This document shows, one piece after another, positions 1 through 8,275 of a DNA stretch of 64,000 nucleotides. Made by a program: the position numbers and the translations under genes. A model generated the notes under the pieces. That model searched no databases. It had not been told where the DNA came from and saw only the letters and a program-made list of their open reading frames with translations. This DNA is from JAAZPT01 sp034180455 (GTDB lineage Bacteria; Bacillota; Clostridia; Christensenellales; Aristaeellaceae). The first letter of the stretch is position 1, and each line of letters opens with the position of its first letter. The stretch spans positions 62,001 to 126,000 of the forward strand of contig JAXFOG010000032.1 in NCBI GenBank assembly GCA_034180455.1, in the 5' to 3' direction.

Positions 1-1107
1 TTGCTAGTTTTTGGCACTAGACCCGAAGCAATAAAAATGTGCCCACTTGTAAATGAACTAAAAACAAGAAAAAACATAAAAACGACAGTATGCGTTAGTG
101 GTCAGCATAGAGAAATGCTAGATCAGGTTCTAGATATATTTGATGTAAAGCCAGACTATGATCTATCCATTATGAAGAAAGGACAAGATCTATTTGACAT
201 TACCTGCAATATACTCAATGGAATAAAAAATGTGCTAAAAGAAACAAAGCCTGATATTGTGCTTGTGCATGGAGATACTTCCACATCATTTGTAACGGCT
301 CTTGCTTGCTTCTATATGCAGATACCCGTAGGCCATGTGGAGGCAGGACTTAGAACTTACAATATATATTCTCCATATCCAGAGGAGTTTAATAGGCAGG
401 CTGTAAGTATAATTTCAAAATATCATTTTGCACCTACTGCAAAGGCAAAAGATAATCTGATAAAAGAAGGCAAAGACCCTAAAAACATATATCTTACTGG
501 GAATACTGCAATAGATGCTCTTAAGACTACGCTTGGCAAAGTATATGATAATGAATGTCTAAGATGGGCAGAGGGCAGCCGTTTAATTATGATTACAGCT
601 CATAGACGAGAAAATCTAGGCGAACCAATGCATCACATGTTTAAAGCAATAAGGCGTATATTAGACGAGTTTAAAGATGTAAGGGCGATTTACCCTATAC
701 ATATGAATCCACAAGTTAGGAGTATTGCAAATGAAATATTTGCAGATTGCAACAATATAAGAATAATAGACCCACTTGACGTAGTTGATTTCCACCATTT
801 TTTAAACAAAAGCTACCTTGTTTTAACTGATTCTGGAGGAATACAAGAAGAAGCACCAGCAATGGGAAAACCTGTGTTGGTTATGCGAGACACCACTGAG
901 CGCCCTGAAGGCGTAGATGCGGGCACTCTAAAGCTTGTAGGCACTGATGAAGAAAATATTTACAATAATTTTAAGCTTTTACTTACTAACAAAGATGAAT
1001 ATGAGAAAATGTGTAAAGCATCTAATCCTTATGGTGATGGACTTGCATCAAAGCGCATAGCAGATATTATATGTGGAGAAAAATATAGTGAGTTCACCTG
1101 TGTATAA
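1..1107 (+). CDS. wecB: UDP-N-acetylglucosamine 2-epimerase (5' end cut by window)
   Basis: Non-hydrolysing epimerase interconverting UDP-GlcNAc and UDP-ManNAc in the cytoplasm, feeding teichoic acid or surface polysaccharide synthesis. The reading frame is already open at base 1 and begins with the family's N-terminal motif LVFGTRPEAIKM, so only a few residues and the true start are missing. Numbering from base 1, the residues expected to be catalytic are present: Asp92 in HGDTST, Glu114 in EAGLRT, Glu128 in PYPEE and His201 in TAHRREN. The C-terminal nucleotide-binding segment SGGIQEEAP is intact. The length of 368 residues is normal for the family. The 3' end overlaps the next gene, suggesting co-transcription. 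Function confident; the sugar pathway served is inferred. Confidence 0.95.
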   Translation: MLVFGTRPEAIKMCPLVNELKTRKNIKTTVCVSGQHREMLDQVLDIFDVKPDYDLSIMKKGQDLFDITCNILNGIKNVLKETKPDIVLVHGDTSTSFVTALACFYMQIPVGHVEAGLRTYNIYSPYPEEFNRQAVSIISKYHFAPTAKAKDNLIKEGKDPKNIYLTGNTAIDALKTTLGKVYDNECLRWAEGSRLIMITAHRRENLGEPMHHMFKAIRRILDEFKDVRAIYPIHMNPQVRSIANEIFADCNNIRIIDPLDVVDFHHFLNKSYLVLTDSGGIQEEAPAMGKPVLVMRDTTERPEGVDAGTLKLVGTDEENIYNNFKLLLTNKDEYEKMCKASNPYGDGLASKRIADIICGEKYSEFTCV

Positions 1108-1837
1108 AGAAGCCGATGTGTTTGCAAGAAGTAGTGCACTTCTTGGAGATGACGCTTTAAAAAAACTAAGATCATCCGTTGCCATGGTTTTTGGACTTGG
1201 TGGAGTTGGAGGGCACTGTGCTGAAAGCCTTTTGAGAGCAGGCTTAAAGAAACTATATATTGTGGATAAGGATAGCGTTGCTCCATCAAACATTAACAGA
1301 CAAATACTTGCTAAATATAGCAATATAGGCATTTCTAAAGCAGAAATTGCAAAATTACGCTTTGAGAGTATTAGCCCATTTACAGAAATAGTAGCGATAA
1401 ACGCATTCTATCTTCCAGAAAATCCAGTTGTTATTCCTGAAGATGTTGATATAGTTTTGGACTGTATAGATACCGTTTCTGCTAAAATACATATTATGCA
1501 AACATGCGCTATGCAAAGCAAGGCTCTAATATCATCGATGGGAATGGGGAATAGGTTTGACCCAAGCGCAATAAGCTTTGCTAAACTTGATAAAACAACC
1601 TGCGATCCTCTTGCAAGAGTGCTAAGAAAGCTCGCTAGAGAAAGAAACATTAAAAATATCAATGTAGTTTATTCAAAGGAAATTGCCAAGAATATTAACT
1701 TATCAGATAGCAGCAAGAAAGCTACACCTGCGAGCTTACCTTTTGTCCCTAGTACTGCTGGTATTCTTATGGCCTATCATGCCTGTGATGCACTAATAAA
1801 CGATATATCATTACTAATTCCTCTAATACATAAATAA
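1088..1837 (+). CDS. tcdA: tRNA threonylcarbamoyladenosine dehydratase (TcdA/YgdL family)
   Basis: ThiF/MoeB/HesA-type E1-like enzyme that uses ATP to cyclise t6A37 of tRNA to ct6A. A Rossmann motif GLGGVGG lies at residues 36-42, followed by DKDSVAPSNINRQ, which is typical of the TcdA branch, and CIDTVSAK in the middle. The frame opens at GTG 1073, but GTG 1088 is preferred: GGAG at 1075-1078 lies 9 bases before it and the remaining N-terminus fits family length (249 aa). With that start it overlaps wecB by 20 bases. It has no CxxC zinc pair, as expected for TcdA and unlike MoeB. A general ThiF-family activity is the fallback assignment. Confidence 0.88.
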   Translation: MSSPVYKEADVFARSSALLGDDALKKLRSSVAMVFGLGGVGGHCAESLLRAGLKKLYIVDKDSVAPSNINRQILAKYSNIGISKAEIAKLRFESISPFTEIVAINAFYLPENPVVIPEDVDIVLDCIDTVSAKIHIMQTCAMQSKALISSMGMGNRFDPSAISFAKLDKTTCDPLARVLRKLARERNIKNINVVYSKEIAKNINLSDSSKKATPASLPFVPSTAGILMAYHACDALINDISLLIPLIHK

Positions 1838-1918
1838 AGAATATACAGAACCACGAAGCGAAAAAGTGCTAAATACAGGCTTATTTTGACAAATTTGTAA
1901 AAATCGCAAAGAAAATAA

Positions 1919-1947
1919 TTTACAAATAAAAATCTTTTTTATATAAT
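1919..1947 (+). promoter_or_regulatory. SigmaA-type promoter for guaA
   Basis: TTTACA (1919-1924), a 17-base spacer and TATAAT (1942-1947). Transcription would begin near 1954, leaving a leader of only about 27 bases, so there is no room for a purine riboswitch. The ribosome site AAGGAG sits just before the ATG at 1981. Confidence 0.8.
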
Positions 1948-1980
1948 ACAAATCTAAATTTGACTGTAAGGAGAGTTAAT

Positions 1981-2958
1981 ATGGAAACAAAAAGACCTGA
2001 AAACATGCAAAGAATAAACAGTCTTGAGCTTGCAAACAAATTTATAGCAAGCGCCATAGCCGAGATTCGTGCTCAAGTAAACGACAAGAAAGTACTTTTG
2101 GCACTATCTGGTGGAGTAGATTCATCAGTTGTTGCTGCTTTACTTATAAAGGCTATTGGTAAGCAGCTTGTATGTGTACATGTAAATCATGGCTTGCTTA
2201 GACAGGGAGAGGCTGAGCAAGTAATAGAAGTTTTTGGCAAGGAACTTGGAGCAAATCTTATCTATGTTGACGCTACAGAAAGATTCTTAACCAGACTTGA
2301 AGGAGTAGCAGAACCTGAGAAAAAGCGCAAAATAATTGGTGATGAGTTTATTCAGGTATTTGCAGAAGAAGCAAAAAAATTAGATGGTATAGAATTCTTG
2401 GCACAAGGTACAATATATCCTGATATTACTGAGAGCAAGGGAGTAAAGAGCCACCATAATGTAGGAGGCCTGCCAGAGAATCTCAAGTTTGATCTAGTTG
2501 AGCCAGTAAAACTATTATACAAAGACGAAGTTAGAGTTGTAGGCGAAGCACTTGGCTTACCTCATAAAATGGTATATAGACAGCCCTTCCCTGGTCCTGG
2601 TCTTGGTGTGCGCTGCATAGGTGCTATCACAAGAGATAGACTAGAGGCTGTACGCCATAGCGATGCTATATTGCGTGAAGAATTTGATAAGAATGGTCTT
2701 GCTGAAAAAGTATGGCAGTATTTTACAATTGTGCCAGATATTCGTTCAACAGGTATCAAAGATGGCAAGAGAACATATGAATGGCCAGTTATACTGCGTG
2801 CTGTAAACACAAAAGACGCAACATATGCTACAATCGAAGAAATTCCATATAGCATACTTGAGAAAATAACTGAAAGGATCCTTTCAGAAGTAGAGGGCGT
2901 AAACAGAGTTCTCTACGATATCAGCCCCAAGCCCGTAGCTACAATTGAATGGGAGTAA
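1981..2958 (+). CDS. guaA: GMP synthetase, ATP-pyrophosphatase subunit without glutaminase domain
   Basis: Converts XMP to GMP using ATP and ammonia. The 325-residue protein starts directly in the ATP-PPase part: P-loop SGGVDSS at residues 43-49, then FPGPGLGVRCIGAITRD and the C-terminal dimerisation domain ending in SPKPVATIEWE. Bacterial GuaA is usually about 510-525 residues with a glutamine amidotransferase domain of about 200 residues in front; that domain is absent and no glutaminase gene lies nearby. The arrangement resembles archaeal split enzymes. The start is set by AAGGAG upstream of ATG 1981 (an in-frame TTG at 1960 is rejected). Ammonia may come free or from a separate subunit elsewhere. 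The catalytic call is firm; the nitrogen source is unknown. Confidence 0.93.
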   Translation: METKRPENMQRINSLELANKFIASAIAEIRAQVNDKKVLLALSGGVDSSVVAALLIKAIGKQLVCVHVNHGLLRQGEAEQVIEVFGKELGANLIYVDATERFLTRLEGVAEPEKKRKIIGDEFIQVFAEEAKKLDGIEFLAQGTIYPDITESKGVKSHHNVGGLPENLKFDLVEPVKLLYKDEVRVVGEALGLPHKMVYRQPFPGPGLGVRCIGAITRDRLEAVRHSDAILREEFDKNGLAEKVWQYFTIVPDIRSTGIKDGKRTYEWPVILRAVNTKDATYATIEEIPYSILEKITERILSEVEGVNRVLYDISPKPVATIEWE

Positions 2959-3096
2959 TCGCAAAATTTTCTAAAATGGCTTGATTACAAGCTATATAAA
3001 GAATGAAAAATGGCTACTGGTACTCAAATGGTACTGGAAGTAAAAAAGAATAAACTAAATAATAGTTCCAAGTGGTTTACATTTGGGCAATAAAAC

Positions 3097-3126
3097 AAGA
3101 CCGTAGTTTAATGCTGCGGTCTTTTT
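3097..3126 (+). terminator. Rho-independent terminator downstream of guaA
   Basis: Ten-base stem 3097-3106 with 3114-3123 (AAGACCG pairing with CGGTCTT plus three further pairs including one wobble), loop TTTAATG, T-rich tail. It lies 140 bases past guaA and just before the MobC-like remnant. Confidence 0.75.
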
Positions 3127-3131
3127 GCTTA

Positions 3132-3329
3132 CATATTATGAGGATTAATTTATTGAGACATCTTCAATGCTCACTTTCAAATGCAACAAACAACATAAAC
3201 CAGATTGCAAAGGCAAATAATACAACTGGTGTTATTTATAAGAAAGATATAGATTATATAAGAGAAAAAATAGAAAAATTGGCGAAAGAAATTTGGGATA
3301 TACATTCCCTGTTATTAAGAAAGAAATAA
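3132..3329 (+). pseudogene. MobC-like mobilisation protein remnant (C-terminal part)
   Basis: The C-terminal half of this frame (SNATNNINQIAKANNTTG, then a charged helix) looks like the end of MobC/relaxosome accessory proteins of mobilisable plasmids and transposons. An intact MobC would be around 100-130 residues with an N-terminal ribbon-helix-helix. Here the upstream sequence runs into the guaA terminator, and the frame opens at 3072 through that hairpin, so no proper start exists. I interpret it as a decayed fragment. Family identity rests on the N-N-x-N-Q-I-A-K pattern only. There is no relaxase next to it. Confidence 0.5.
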
Positions 3330-3336
3330 GAGGCAT

Positions 3337-3376
3337 AAGTTTGTAGAGCTGTCTATATGTACAGTTGTAGAAACTT
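3337..3376. terminator. Imperfect inverted repeat, terminator-like
   Basis: Arms 3337-3352 and 3361-3376 pair at 13 of 16 positions around an 8-base loop, followed by an AT-rich stretch. It could end transcription of the MobC-like remnant, or be a transposon-end relic. The T-run is poor, so termination activity is uncertain. Confidence 0.35.
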
Positions 3377-3407
3377 ATTTTATTTGATATAACATATATG
3401 TTTATAT

Positions 3408-3417
3408 GGGGGGGGGG
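3408..3417 (+). repeat. Homopolymer G10 tract
   Basis: Ten consecutive G in an AT-rich setting. It lies 7 bases before ATG 3425 and also inside a longer frame starting at ATG 3398, so a change in tract length would move the ribosome-site spacing for one start and shift the frame for the other. Confidence 0.9.
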
Positions 3418-3424
3418 TCAAATA

Positions 3425-3607
3425 ATGAGCGTTGATGAAATTACAGATAAGCAACTTGGGGATGTTGTTATTCCTATTTTTAAAGATAATAATATAAATA
3501 CATCAATTTTAAACTTAATTAATGAGGCAAATGAATTACGTTATAAAGCCTATAAACAAGAACAAGAAGCTATTAATATCATGAATAAAGAGGTATTAGG
3601 ACTATAA
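3425..3607 (+). pseudogene. Restriction specificity/N6-methyltransferase C-terminal fragment
   Basis: About 60 residues whose second half, a helix containing INEANELRYKAYKQEQEAI and then MNKEVL, matches the style of the helical tail of type I restriction S subunits and fused N6-adenine methyltransferases. The segment QLGDVVIPIF before it resembles the end of a target-recognition domain. No target-recognition or methylase core precedes it, so it is either a remnant or a very small free-standing protein. It starts immediately after the G10 tract; a start at ATG 3398 would read through the tract. The identification is by pattern only. Confidence 0.45.
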
Positions 3608-3687
3608 ATAGAGGAAAATAAATATATAAATATAAGAAGCTCAAGACTTCTACTAAAGAAACAGATTTTAAACACAGGAGGAAATTT

Positions 3688-4371
3688 ATGATTATAGCTA
3701 TTGGAGGCGGAGAAGTAGCCTTAAATGAAACTTACGAGATAGATAAGTTTATTGTTGAGTCATCAAAAAAAGAAAAACCAAATTTTCTATTCATTCCGAC
3801 AGCGAGTAAAGATGCTGAGGCTTATGTTACAATTATTAATAAATTATATGGGGAGTTGGGATGCAAAACTGACACCTTGTATTTATCAAACACAAAAGTA
3901 AATGCGGAAGAGGTTAATCAAAAGATTGAAAATGCAGACATCATCTATGTTGGCGGAGGCAATACCCAATATATGATGAAAGTTTGGCAAGAATATGGTG
4001 TAGATAAAGCATTAATTAGAGCTTATAAAAGCGGTAAAGTACTCTCCGGCTTAAGTGCAGGATCTATATGTTGGTTTATAGCAGGTCATAGTGATAGTGA
4101 ATTTATAGAAGATATTGAAAACCCAAAACATAAATGGGTTAAAGGTCTAGGCATTATACCTTATTTACATTGTCCTCATTATGATGAGCCTGACAGAGTG
4201 GGTTTTGATGAGTTTTATGCTGGACAGCTAACAGATGCGATTGCAATTGAAAATCAGGTAGCAATTGTTTGGAATAATTATGAGATTAACGTTATTAAAT
4301 CTAACCATAATAAAAACGCATATAAACTTTCTTGGAGTGATACAGGTTTGAATAAAGAAGTGTTATTATAA
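3688..4371 (+). CDS. pepE: Peptidase E family serine peptidase (S51)
   Basis: Aspartyl dipeptidase-like enzyme with a class-I glutamine-amidotransferase-like fold, probably cytoplasmic and cleaving Asp-X dipeptides. The nucleophile elbow GLSAGS places the catalytic Ser at residue 123. GGGNT at 89-93 and the histidines around HCPHYDE (161-164) fit the family. Length 227 is normal. An excellent AGGAGG precedes ATG 3688. It stands alone in the accessory patch between the restriction-like fragment and Nmad3, and ends before a hairpin at 4648. The physiological substrate and any link to the neighbouring remnants are unknown. Confidence 0.85.
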   Translation: MIIAIGGGEVALNETYEIDKFIVESSKKEKPNFLFIPTASKDAEAYVTIINKLYGELGCKTDTLYLSNTKVNAEEVNQKIENADIIYVGGGNTQYMMKVWQEYGVDKALIRAYKSGKVLSGLSAGSICWFIAGHSDSEFIEDIENPKHKWVKGLGIIPYLHCPHYDEPDRVGFDEFYAGQLTDAIAIENQVAIVWNNYEINVIKSNHNKNAYKLSWSDTGLNKEVLL

Positions 4372-4647
4372 TACTTATTCTACGGTACTGGGACTGGAAC
4401 GGGTAAAATAATCTAAAAACGAGCTGAAATTAGATGATTTTTCATGCACTTAAAATATTTAAAGTATGGAATTTGAACACTTGGTATATAATGAACAGTG
4501 GAAAAAGAAGAATCGGAATAAAGCTAAGGAATAGATCACTGTGTTGGAACAGTTGATAACAGCAAACTTTTCTTTTACACTAATTTTATGCCAATGATTT
4601 GAATAATTAGTCCTAAAATTAGTTACTAAATTTAAGCAAATTGTTTA
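4372..4647. other. Non-coding stretch with short open-frame debris
   Basis: No convincing gene. Immediately after pepE a stop-free run encodes YGTGTGTGKII before TAA. A 22-codon frame at 4466-4534 opens with ATG and is rich in Lys and Asn. GGTACTGG occurs here and again near 3030, in front of the MobC-like remnant. These look like debris of lost genes rather than functional products. Confidence 0.4.
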
Positions 4648-4684
4648 AAAAGCCTTTCATTTTTTTGATGAGGGGCTTTTGTGG
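4648..4684 (+). terminator. Rho-independent terminator before the Nmad3 gene
   Basis: Twelve-base stem, 4648-4659 with 4669-4680 (AAAAGCC core, two G-T wobbles), nine-base loop and a short T-run. Likely the end of the pepE transcript. Confidence 0.7.
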
Positions 4685-4723
4685 TAATAGTACTAGCAGA
4701 CTAAAGTATATTATGGTGAATAT

Positions 4724-5536
4724 ATGAGAGTAATACTTAGCAGAAAAGGATTTGACTCAAAGAATGGTGGCATACCAAGTCCTATATTTGAAGATGGAAC
4801 TATGATTTCGTTTCCAATTCCAAGCAAATTAGACAATATAGATACATATGAGCAGCTTTGCTATATGGAAGAAAGTTATAAAAAAATCCTTAAAGATTTA
4901 AATTACGATGGAATTGAAACGTGTCATGTTGATCCTGATTTAGACCAGAAAAGAAGAATAAAAAAGATAGATAATTGGATGCCTGCTTTTGGACAGATCA
5001 ATTCATCAGCGAAATATCTTATAAACATAGGAGTCAAAGAAGGAGATATATTCTTGTTCTTTGGTAATTTTCATCATGTATGTCGAATGGGCGAAGTGTA
5101 TAGATATACAAGAAAAACAGGAGACTTCTATAAAGACAAAGACTTGCAAGTGATATGGGGCTATCTGCAGGTGGGGAAAATCCTATCAACCTCGGAAAAA
5201 CAGAAAGAATTATGGTGGCATCCACATTCTACCGAAGAACGAAGGGTAAACCCTACTAATCTGATATTTGTAGCATCTGAAACGCTGTCTTTTGATAAGA
5301 CAAAGCCTGGAGCAGGACTACTCTTGTTTGATAAGAAGAGAGTATTAACACAGGAGAATGCTAATAAAGCAACTTGGAAGCTGAACGAGGTATATGATCC
5401 AAAGCATATTGAAGGAAGAAGAAAAAATCTTGCAAAGGATCTGGATAAAGAGATTTACTACGCTGGTATATGGCAAGAACTTGGTCTTCATGAATCAGAT
5501 GAATGCACCAAATGGGCAAGAGATATTATTCTATAA
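4724..5536 (+). CDS. Nmad3-type protein (nucleotide modification associated domain 3)
   Basis: A 270-residue soluble protein that I recognise as the Nmad3 type from its opening MRVILSRKGFD followed by GGIPSPIFEDGT, then CHVDPDL, PAFGQI and GDIFLFFGNF. The family is named for its association with DNA base-modification and restriction gene clusters; its biochemical activity is not established to my knowledge. The ribosome site is weak (GGTGAA). The gene has its own terminator and no partner methylase, glycosylase or nuclease beside it; the only restriction-like sequence nearby is the small fragment at 3425. I infer an orphan cargo gene left from a modification or defence locus. Family call moderate to good, function open. 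Confidence 0.72.
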   Translation: MRVILSRKGFDSKNGGIPSPIFEDGTMISFPIPSKLDNIDTYEQLCYMEESYKKILKDLNYDGIETCHVDPDLDQKRRIKKIDNWMPAFGQINSSAKYLINIGVKEGDIFLFFGNFHHVCRMGEVYRYTRKTGDFYKDKDLQVIWGYLQVGKILSTSEKQKELWWHPHSTEERRVNPTNLIFVASETLSFDKTKPGAGLLLFDKKRVLTQENANKATWKLNEVYDPKHIEGRRKNLAKDLDKEIYYAGIWQELGLHESDECTKWARDIIL

Positions 5537-5563
5537 AATATAGTAGATAAATTTTATTAGCAT

Positions 5564-5604
5564 CACATAGCCAAGATCAAAACTTTTTAGCTATGTGTTT
5601 TTAT
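5564..5604 (+). terminator. Rho-independent terminator after the Nmad3 gene
   Basis: CACATAGC (5564-5571) pairs with GCTATGTG (5590-5597), with an 18-base A/T-rich loop and a following T-run. Confidence 0.7.
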
Positions 5605-5686
5605 GTTTATTCTATTTTTGCCAATTTAAAATTAGTTGCTCAAGAGCAAAATATATGACTGATATTTTATACAAGTATTCCAATTC

Positions 5687-5715
5687 TTGACACTAATTGC
5701 AATAAAATATAAAAT
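5687..5715 (+). promoter_or_regulatory. Promoter of the MBOAT-DHHW operon
   Basis: TTGACA (5687-5692), 17-base spacer, TAAAAT (5710-5715). It is followed by ATAGGAGG and the ATG at 5737. A consensus -35 box suggests fairly strong constitutive expression. Confidence 0.75.
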
Positions 5716-5736
5716 TAAATAGTTATAGGAGGCGTC

Positions 5737-7131
5737 ATGGTATTTTCTAGCCTAATTTTTATATTTGCATTTTTGCCTATTGTGGCGCTGCTGTATTTTT
5801 TGCCATTCGGGTTAAAAACAAAAAATATCATACTGCTTGTAGCAAGCTTGCTTTTTTATGCTTATGGAGAGCCTAGCTTTGTGCTAGTCATGATGGCTTC
5901 GATTTTTCTAAACTATTTGTTTGGACTAGGAATAAAAAAGTATAAACAGCATGATAAGCTGTTCCTTGTGCTGGCATGCGTGTTTAATCTTGGATTGCTT
6001 TTTGTATTCAAATATTTAGGATTCATTAGCAGGATTTTTGCTAGCGTATGTAATACTACAATTATACAGATTGCATTGCCAATAGGCATCAGCTTTTTCA
6101 CATTTCAAGCATTAAGCTATGTAATTGATGTGTATAGAGGGACAACAGAGGCACAAAGCTCAATAATAGACTTGGGCTTGTATATTGCTTTTTTCCCTCA
6201 GCTTATTGCTGGCCCGATTGTACGCTACAATACTATTGCCGAGGCAATAGACAGTAGAGAGCATAGTGTTGATATAGCAGCAGAGGGCATGTGTGGGTTT
6301 CTGCGTGGACTTGCAAAGAAAGTTCTTATTGCAAACACTTTAGCCGTTATAGCAGATTTTGCATTTGAACATACTGAGCAAATCAGTATGGCTATGGCGT
6401 GGCTTGGGCTTATTTCATATGCCATGCAGATATACTATGATTTTTCTGGATATTCCGATATGGCAATAGGCCTTGCAAAAATATTTGGTTTTGATTTGGA
6501 AGAAAACTTCAATTATCCATATATTAGTAAAAGCGTATCAGACTTTTGGCGCCGTTGGCACATTAGCCTAGGAAGATGGTTCCGAGATTATTTGTATTTT
6601 CCACTTGGAGGCTCACGAGTTCGCTCAAAATGGAGATTGGTTTTCAATCTTTTTGTAGTTTGGACCTTAACTGGAATCTGGCATGGCGCTAATTTTACAT
6701 TTGCTCTATGGGGACTTTACTATTTCTTCTTTATTGCGATAGAAAAACTGTTTAATATAGAAAAACGTTTGAGTGGTGTAGGAACATTCGTATATAGGTT
6801 ATTCACAATTATAGTGGTGCTGTTTGGATGGCTAATATTTAGAGCCGATAACCTTGCGCAGGTTCAGATCTATTTAAGACAAATGTTTAACTTTGCTAAT
6901 GTTATAGGCTTTAGAGAGGGCACATTTATCCAGAGTTTCTGGTATGCTTTGCTTGCAGGAATCTTATTCTCAGTTCCTATTGCTCCGTATATAAAAAGCA
7001 AATTGTCATGTGGAACAATAGCCAAAGTTATGGATATTGCAAAGCCTATTGTATATATAGTCTTGTTTATTATAACTATTTCAGCGCTTGTTATAGGTAC
7101 ACATAATCCCTTTATATATTTTCAATTTTAA
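5737..7131 (+). CDS. MBOAT family O-acyltransferase (AlgI/DltB-like)
   Basis: Polytopic membrane enzyme expected to pass acyl groups (usually acetyl) across the membrane for O-acylation of an extracellular glycan. The 464 residues hold about ten hydrophobic segments. Family motifs are intact: FFPQLIAGPI near 152-161, YYDFSGYSDMAIG at 233-245, FWRRWHISLGRW at 270-281 and TGIWHGANF with the expected catalytic His316. Length and the FRDYLYFPLGG motif match the AlgI branch rather than DltB. AGGAGG precedes the ATG. The DHHW gene follows after 2 bases, the usual partner that completes acyl transfer outside the membrane. The glycan acceptor is not identifiable from sequence. Confidence 0.93.
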   Translation: MVFSSLIFIFAFLPIVALLYFLPFGLKTKNIILLVASLLFYAYGEPSFVLVMMASIFLNYLFGLGIKKYKQHDKLFLVLACVFNLGLLFVFKYLGFISRIFASVCNTTIIQIALPIGISFFTFQALSYVIDVYRGTTEAQSSIIDLGLYIAFFPQLIAGPIVRYNTIAEAIDSREHSVDIAAEGMCGFLRGLAKKVLIANTLAVIADFAFEHTEQISMAMAWLGLISYAMQIYYDFSGYSDMAIGLAKIFGFDLEENFNYPYISKSVSDFWRRWHISLGRWFRDYLYFPLGGSRVRSKWRLVFNLFVVWTLTGIWHGANFTFALWGLYYFFFIAIEKLFNIEKRLSGVGTFVYRLFTIIVVLFGWLIFRADNLAQVQIYLRQMFNFANVIGFREGTFIQSFWYALLAGILFSVPIAPYIKSKLSCGTIAKVMDIAKPIVYIVLFIITISALVIGTHNPFIYFQF

Positions 7132-7133
7132 AT

Positions 7134-8273
7134 ATGAGAAATACAGAGAAAATTGCCAACAGAATAATACTCATAGCGGCATCACTTATAATAGCTGTAA
7201 TGTTTGTGCTGTCTGAATCTACAAGATTGCTTCCTCTTGCTTTTAGTAGAGATGAAGAGTATAACCTTGATTATCTTAAAAGCGAGTATGACAAAAAGAT
7301 CTATCAAAAAGATAGACTAATCATAGGCTATGGCTGGATGGCTAACAAAATAGGCGTAAAAGAGATAAATAACCTTGTAAAAAGCAACGGAATATCTTAC
7401 TTTAAAGATAAAGATATAGTTGATATAGATGCCAAATCAGAATCAATGAGAAAATTAAATGAAATCACCGATGGCAAATTTGCTTTTGTTCTTTTGCCAA
7501 GTCCTATCATGAGCGATTATGAAAAATTTCAGCCTTATTTTCTTACTGATACATATAATGGAGTGCATAGATTGTTGGATAGTATGCGCACAAATGGAAT
7601 AAGCGTATATGATCTTTCAAAGTTCAATAATGACAAACCTATTACATATAGATATTTGGGCAGTGATCATCATTGGAGACCAGAATTCGCGTTTGAGTTT
7701 ACGGAGCAGGTAGTAAACGCATTTAAAGATTTTTATCCTGAAACCAATGTAGATCCATATTATTTTGATATTGCAAACTATAATATAGAAACGCATAAAA
7801 ATTTAGCTTTGGGTAGCTATGGGAAAAGAGTAGGGCCAAAATTCCTAAAGCCTGATGATTTTGATATCATTACACCAAAGTATGAAACTAAATTTATAGT
7901 TGATAGCTTTTTCTTCAAAGATAAAAAGAGCAGAGAAGGCAACTTTGATAATATGTTCATATCTAGAAACTACCTTGAAAAAGACTATATGAATAGCATC
8001 ACCTATAAGGTGTACGCTGGTGATATTTTAAAAGATATGCATTCAAAAAATCTTTATCCAAAGATAGATAAAAAAATTCTAATACTTTTGGATTCATATT
8101 CTTATCCTTTAAGCGTTTTCTTGTGCAATATATTTGAAGATGTTTATACTGTTGATCTTCGTTATGACAAGGATGTACTTTGCAAAAAAATAAAAGATAT
8201 TCAGCCTGATATGGTTTTTGCACTATATAGCCAATATGCTATGGACTATCCTGAGCTTTTTGATGTGAGGTAA
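7134..8273 (+). CDS. DHHW family protein, AlgJ/AlgX-like acetyltransfer partner
   Basis: Predicted type II membrane protein: one N-terminal hydrophobic helix (about residues 9-28), then an extracytoplasmic SGNH-like domain. The DHHW motif appears as SDHHW at 177-181, with GSYGKRVG at 227-234 and a late block ILLDSYSYPL likely carrying the Asp/Ser pair. Proteins of this family are encoded beside MBOAT genes and are thought to complete O-acetylation of exported polysaccharide. No Shine-Dalgarno is visible before ATG 7134, only 2 bases after the MBOAT stop, so translational coupling is likely. The AAA+ gene follows after 2 bases. Role confident at family level. Confidence 0.88.
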   Translation: MRNTEKIANRIILIAASLIIAVMFVLSESTRLLPLAFSRDEEYNLDYLKSEYDKKIYQKDRLIIGYGWMANKIGVKEINNLVKSNGISYFKDKDIVDIDAKSESMRKLNEITDGKFAFVLLPSPIMSDYEKFQPYFLTDTYNGVHRLLDSMRTNGISVYDLSKFNNDKPITYRYLGSDHHWRPEFAFEFTEQVVNAFKDFYPETNVDPYYFDIANYNIETHKNLALGSYGKRVGPKFLKPDDFDIITPKYETKFIVDSFFFKDKKSREGNFDNMFISRNYLEKDYMNSITYKVYAGDILKDMHSKNLYPKIDKKILILLDSYSYPLSVFLCNIFEDVYTVDLRYDKDVLCKKIKDIQPDMVFALYSQYAMDYPELFDVR

Positions 8274-8275
8274 AA

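Noticed and set aside
1838..1980. Possible purine riboswitch upstream of guaA
   Set aside because: The promoter at 1919-1947 leaves a leader of about 27 bases, too short for an aptamer.
3003..3092. Short frames from ATG 3003 and ATG 3010 (16 and 27 codons)
   Set aside because: No ribosome site, no recognisable family, and they run into the guaA terminator region; treated as debris.
3015..4415. GGTACTGG-containing segments near 3030 and 4384 as direct repeats (att sites) bounding an element
   Set aside because: Identity is limited to about 8 bases plus loose similarity; too short to call a duplication or attachment site.
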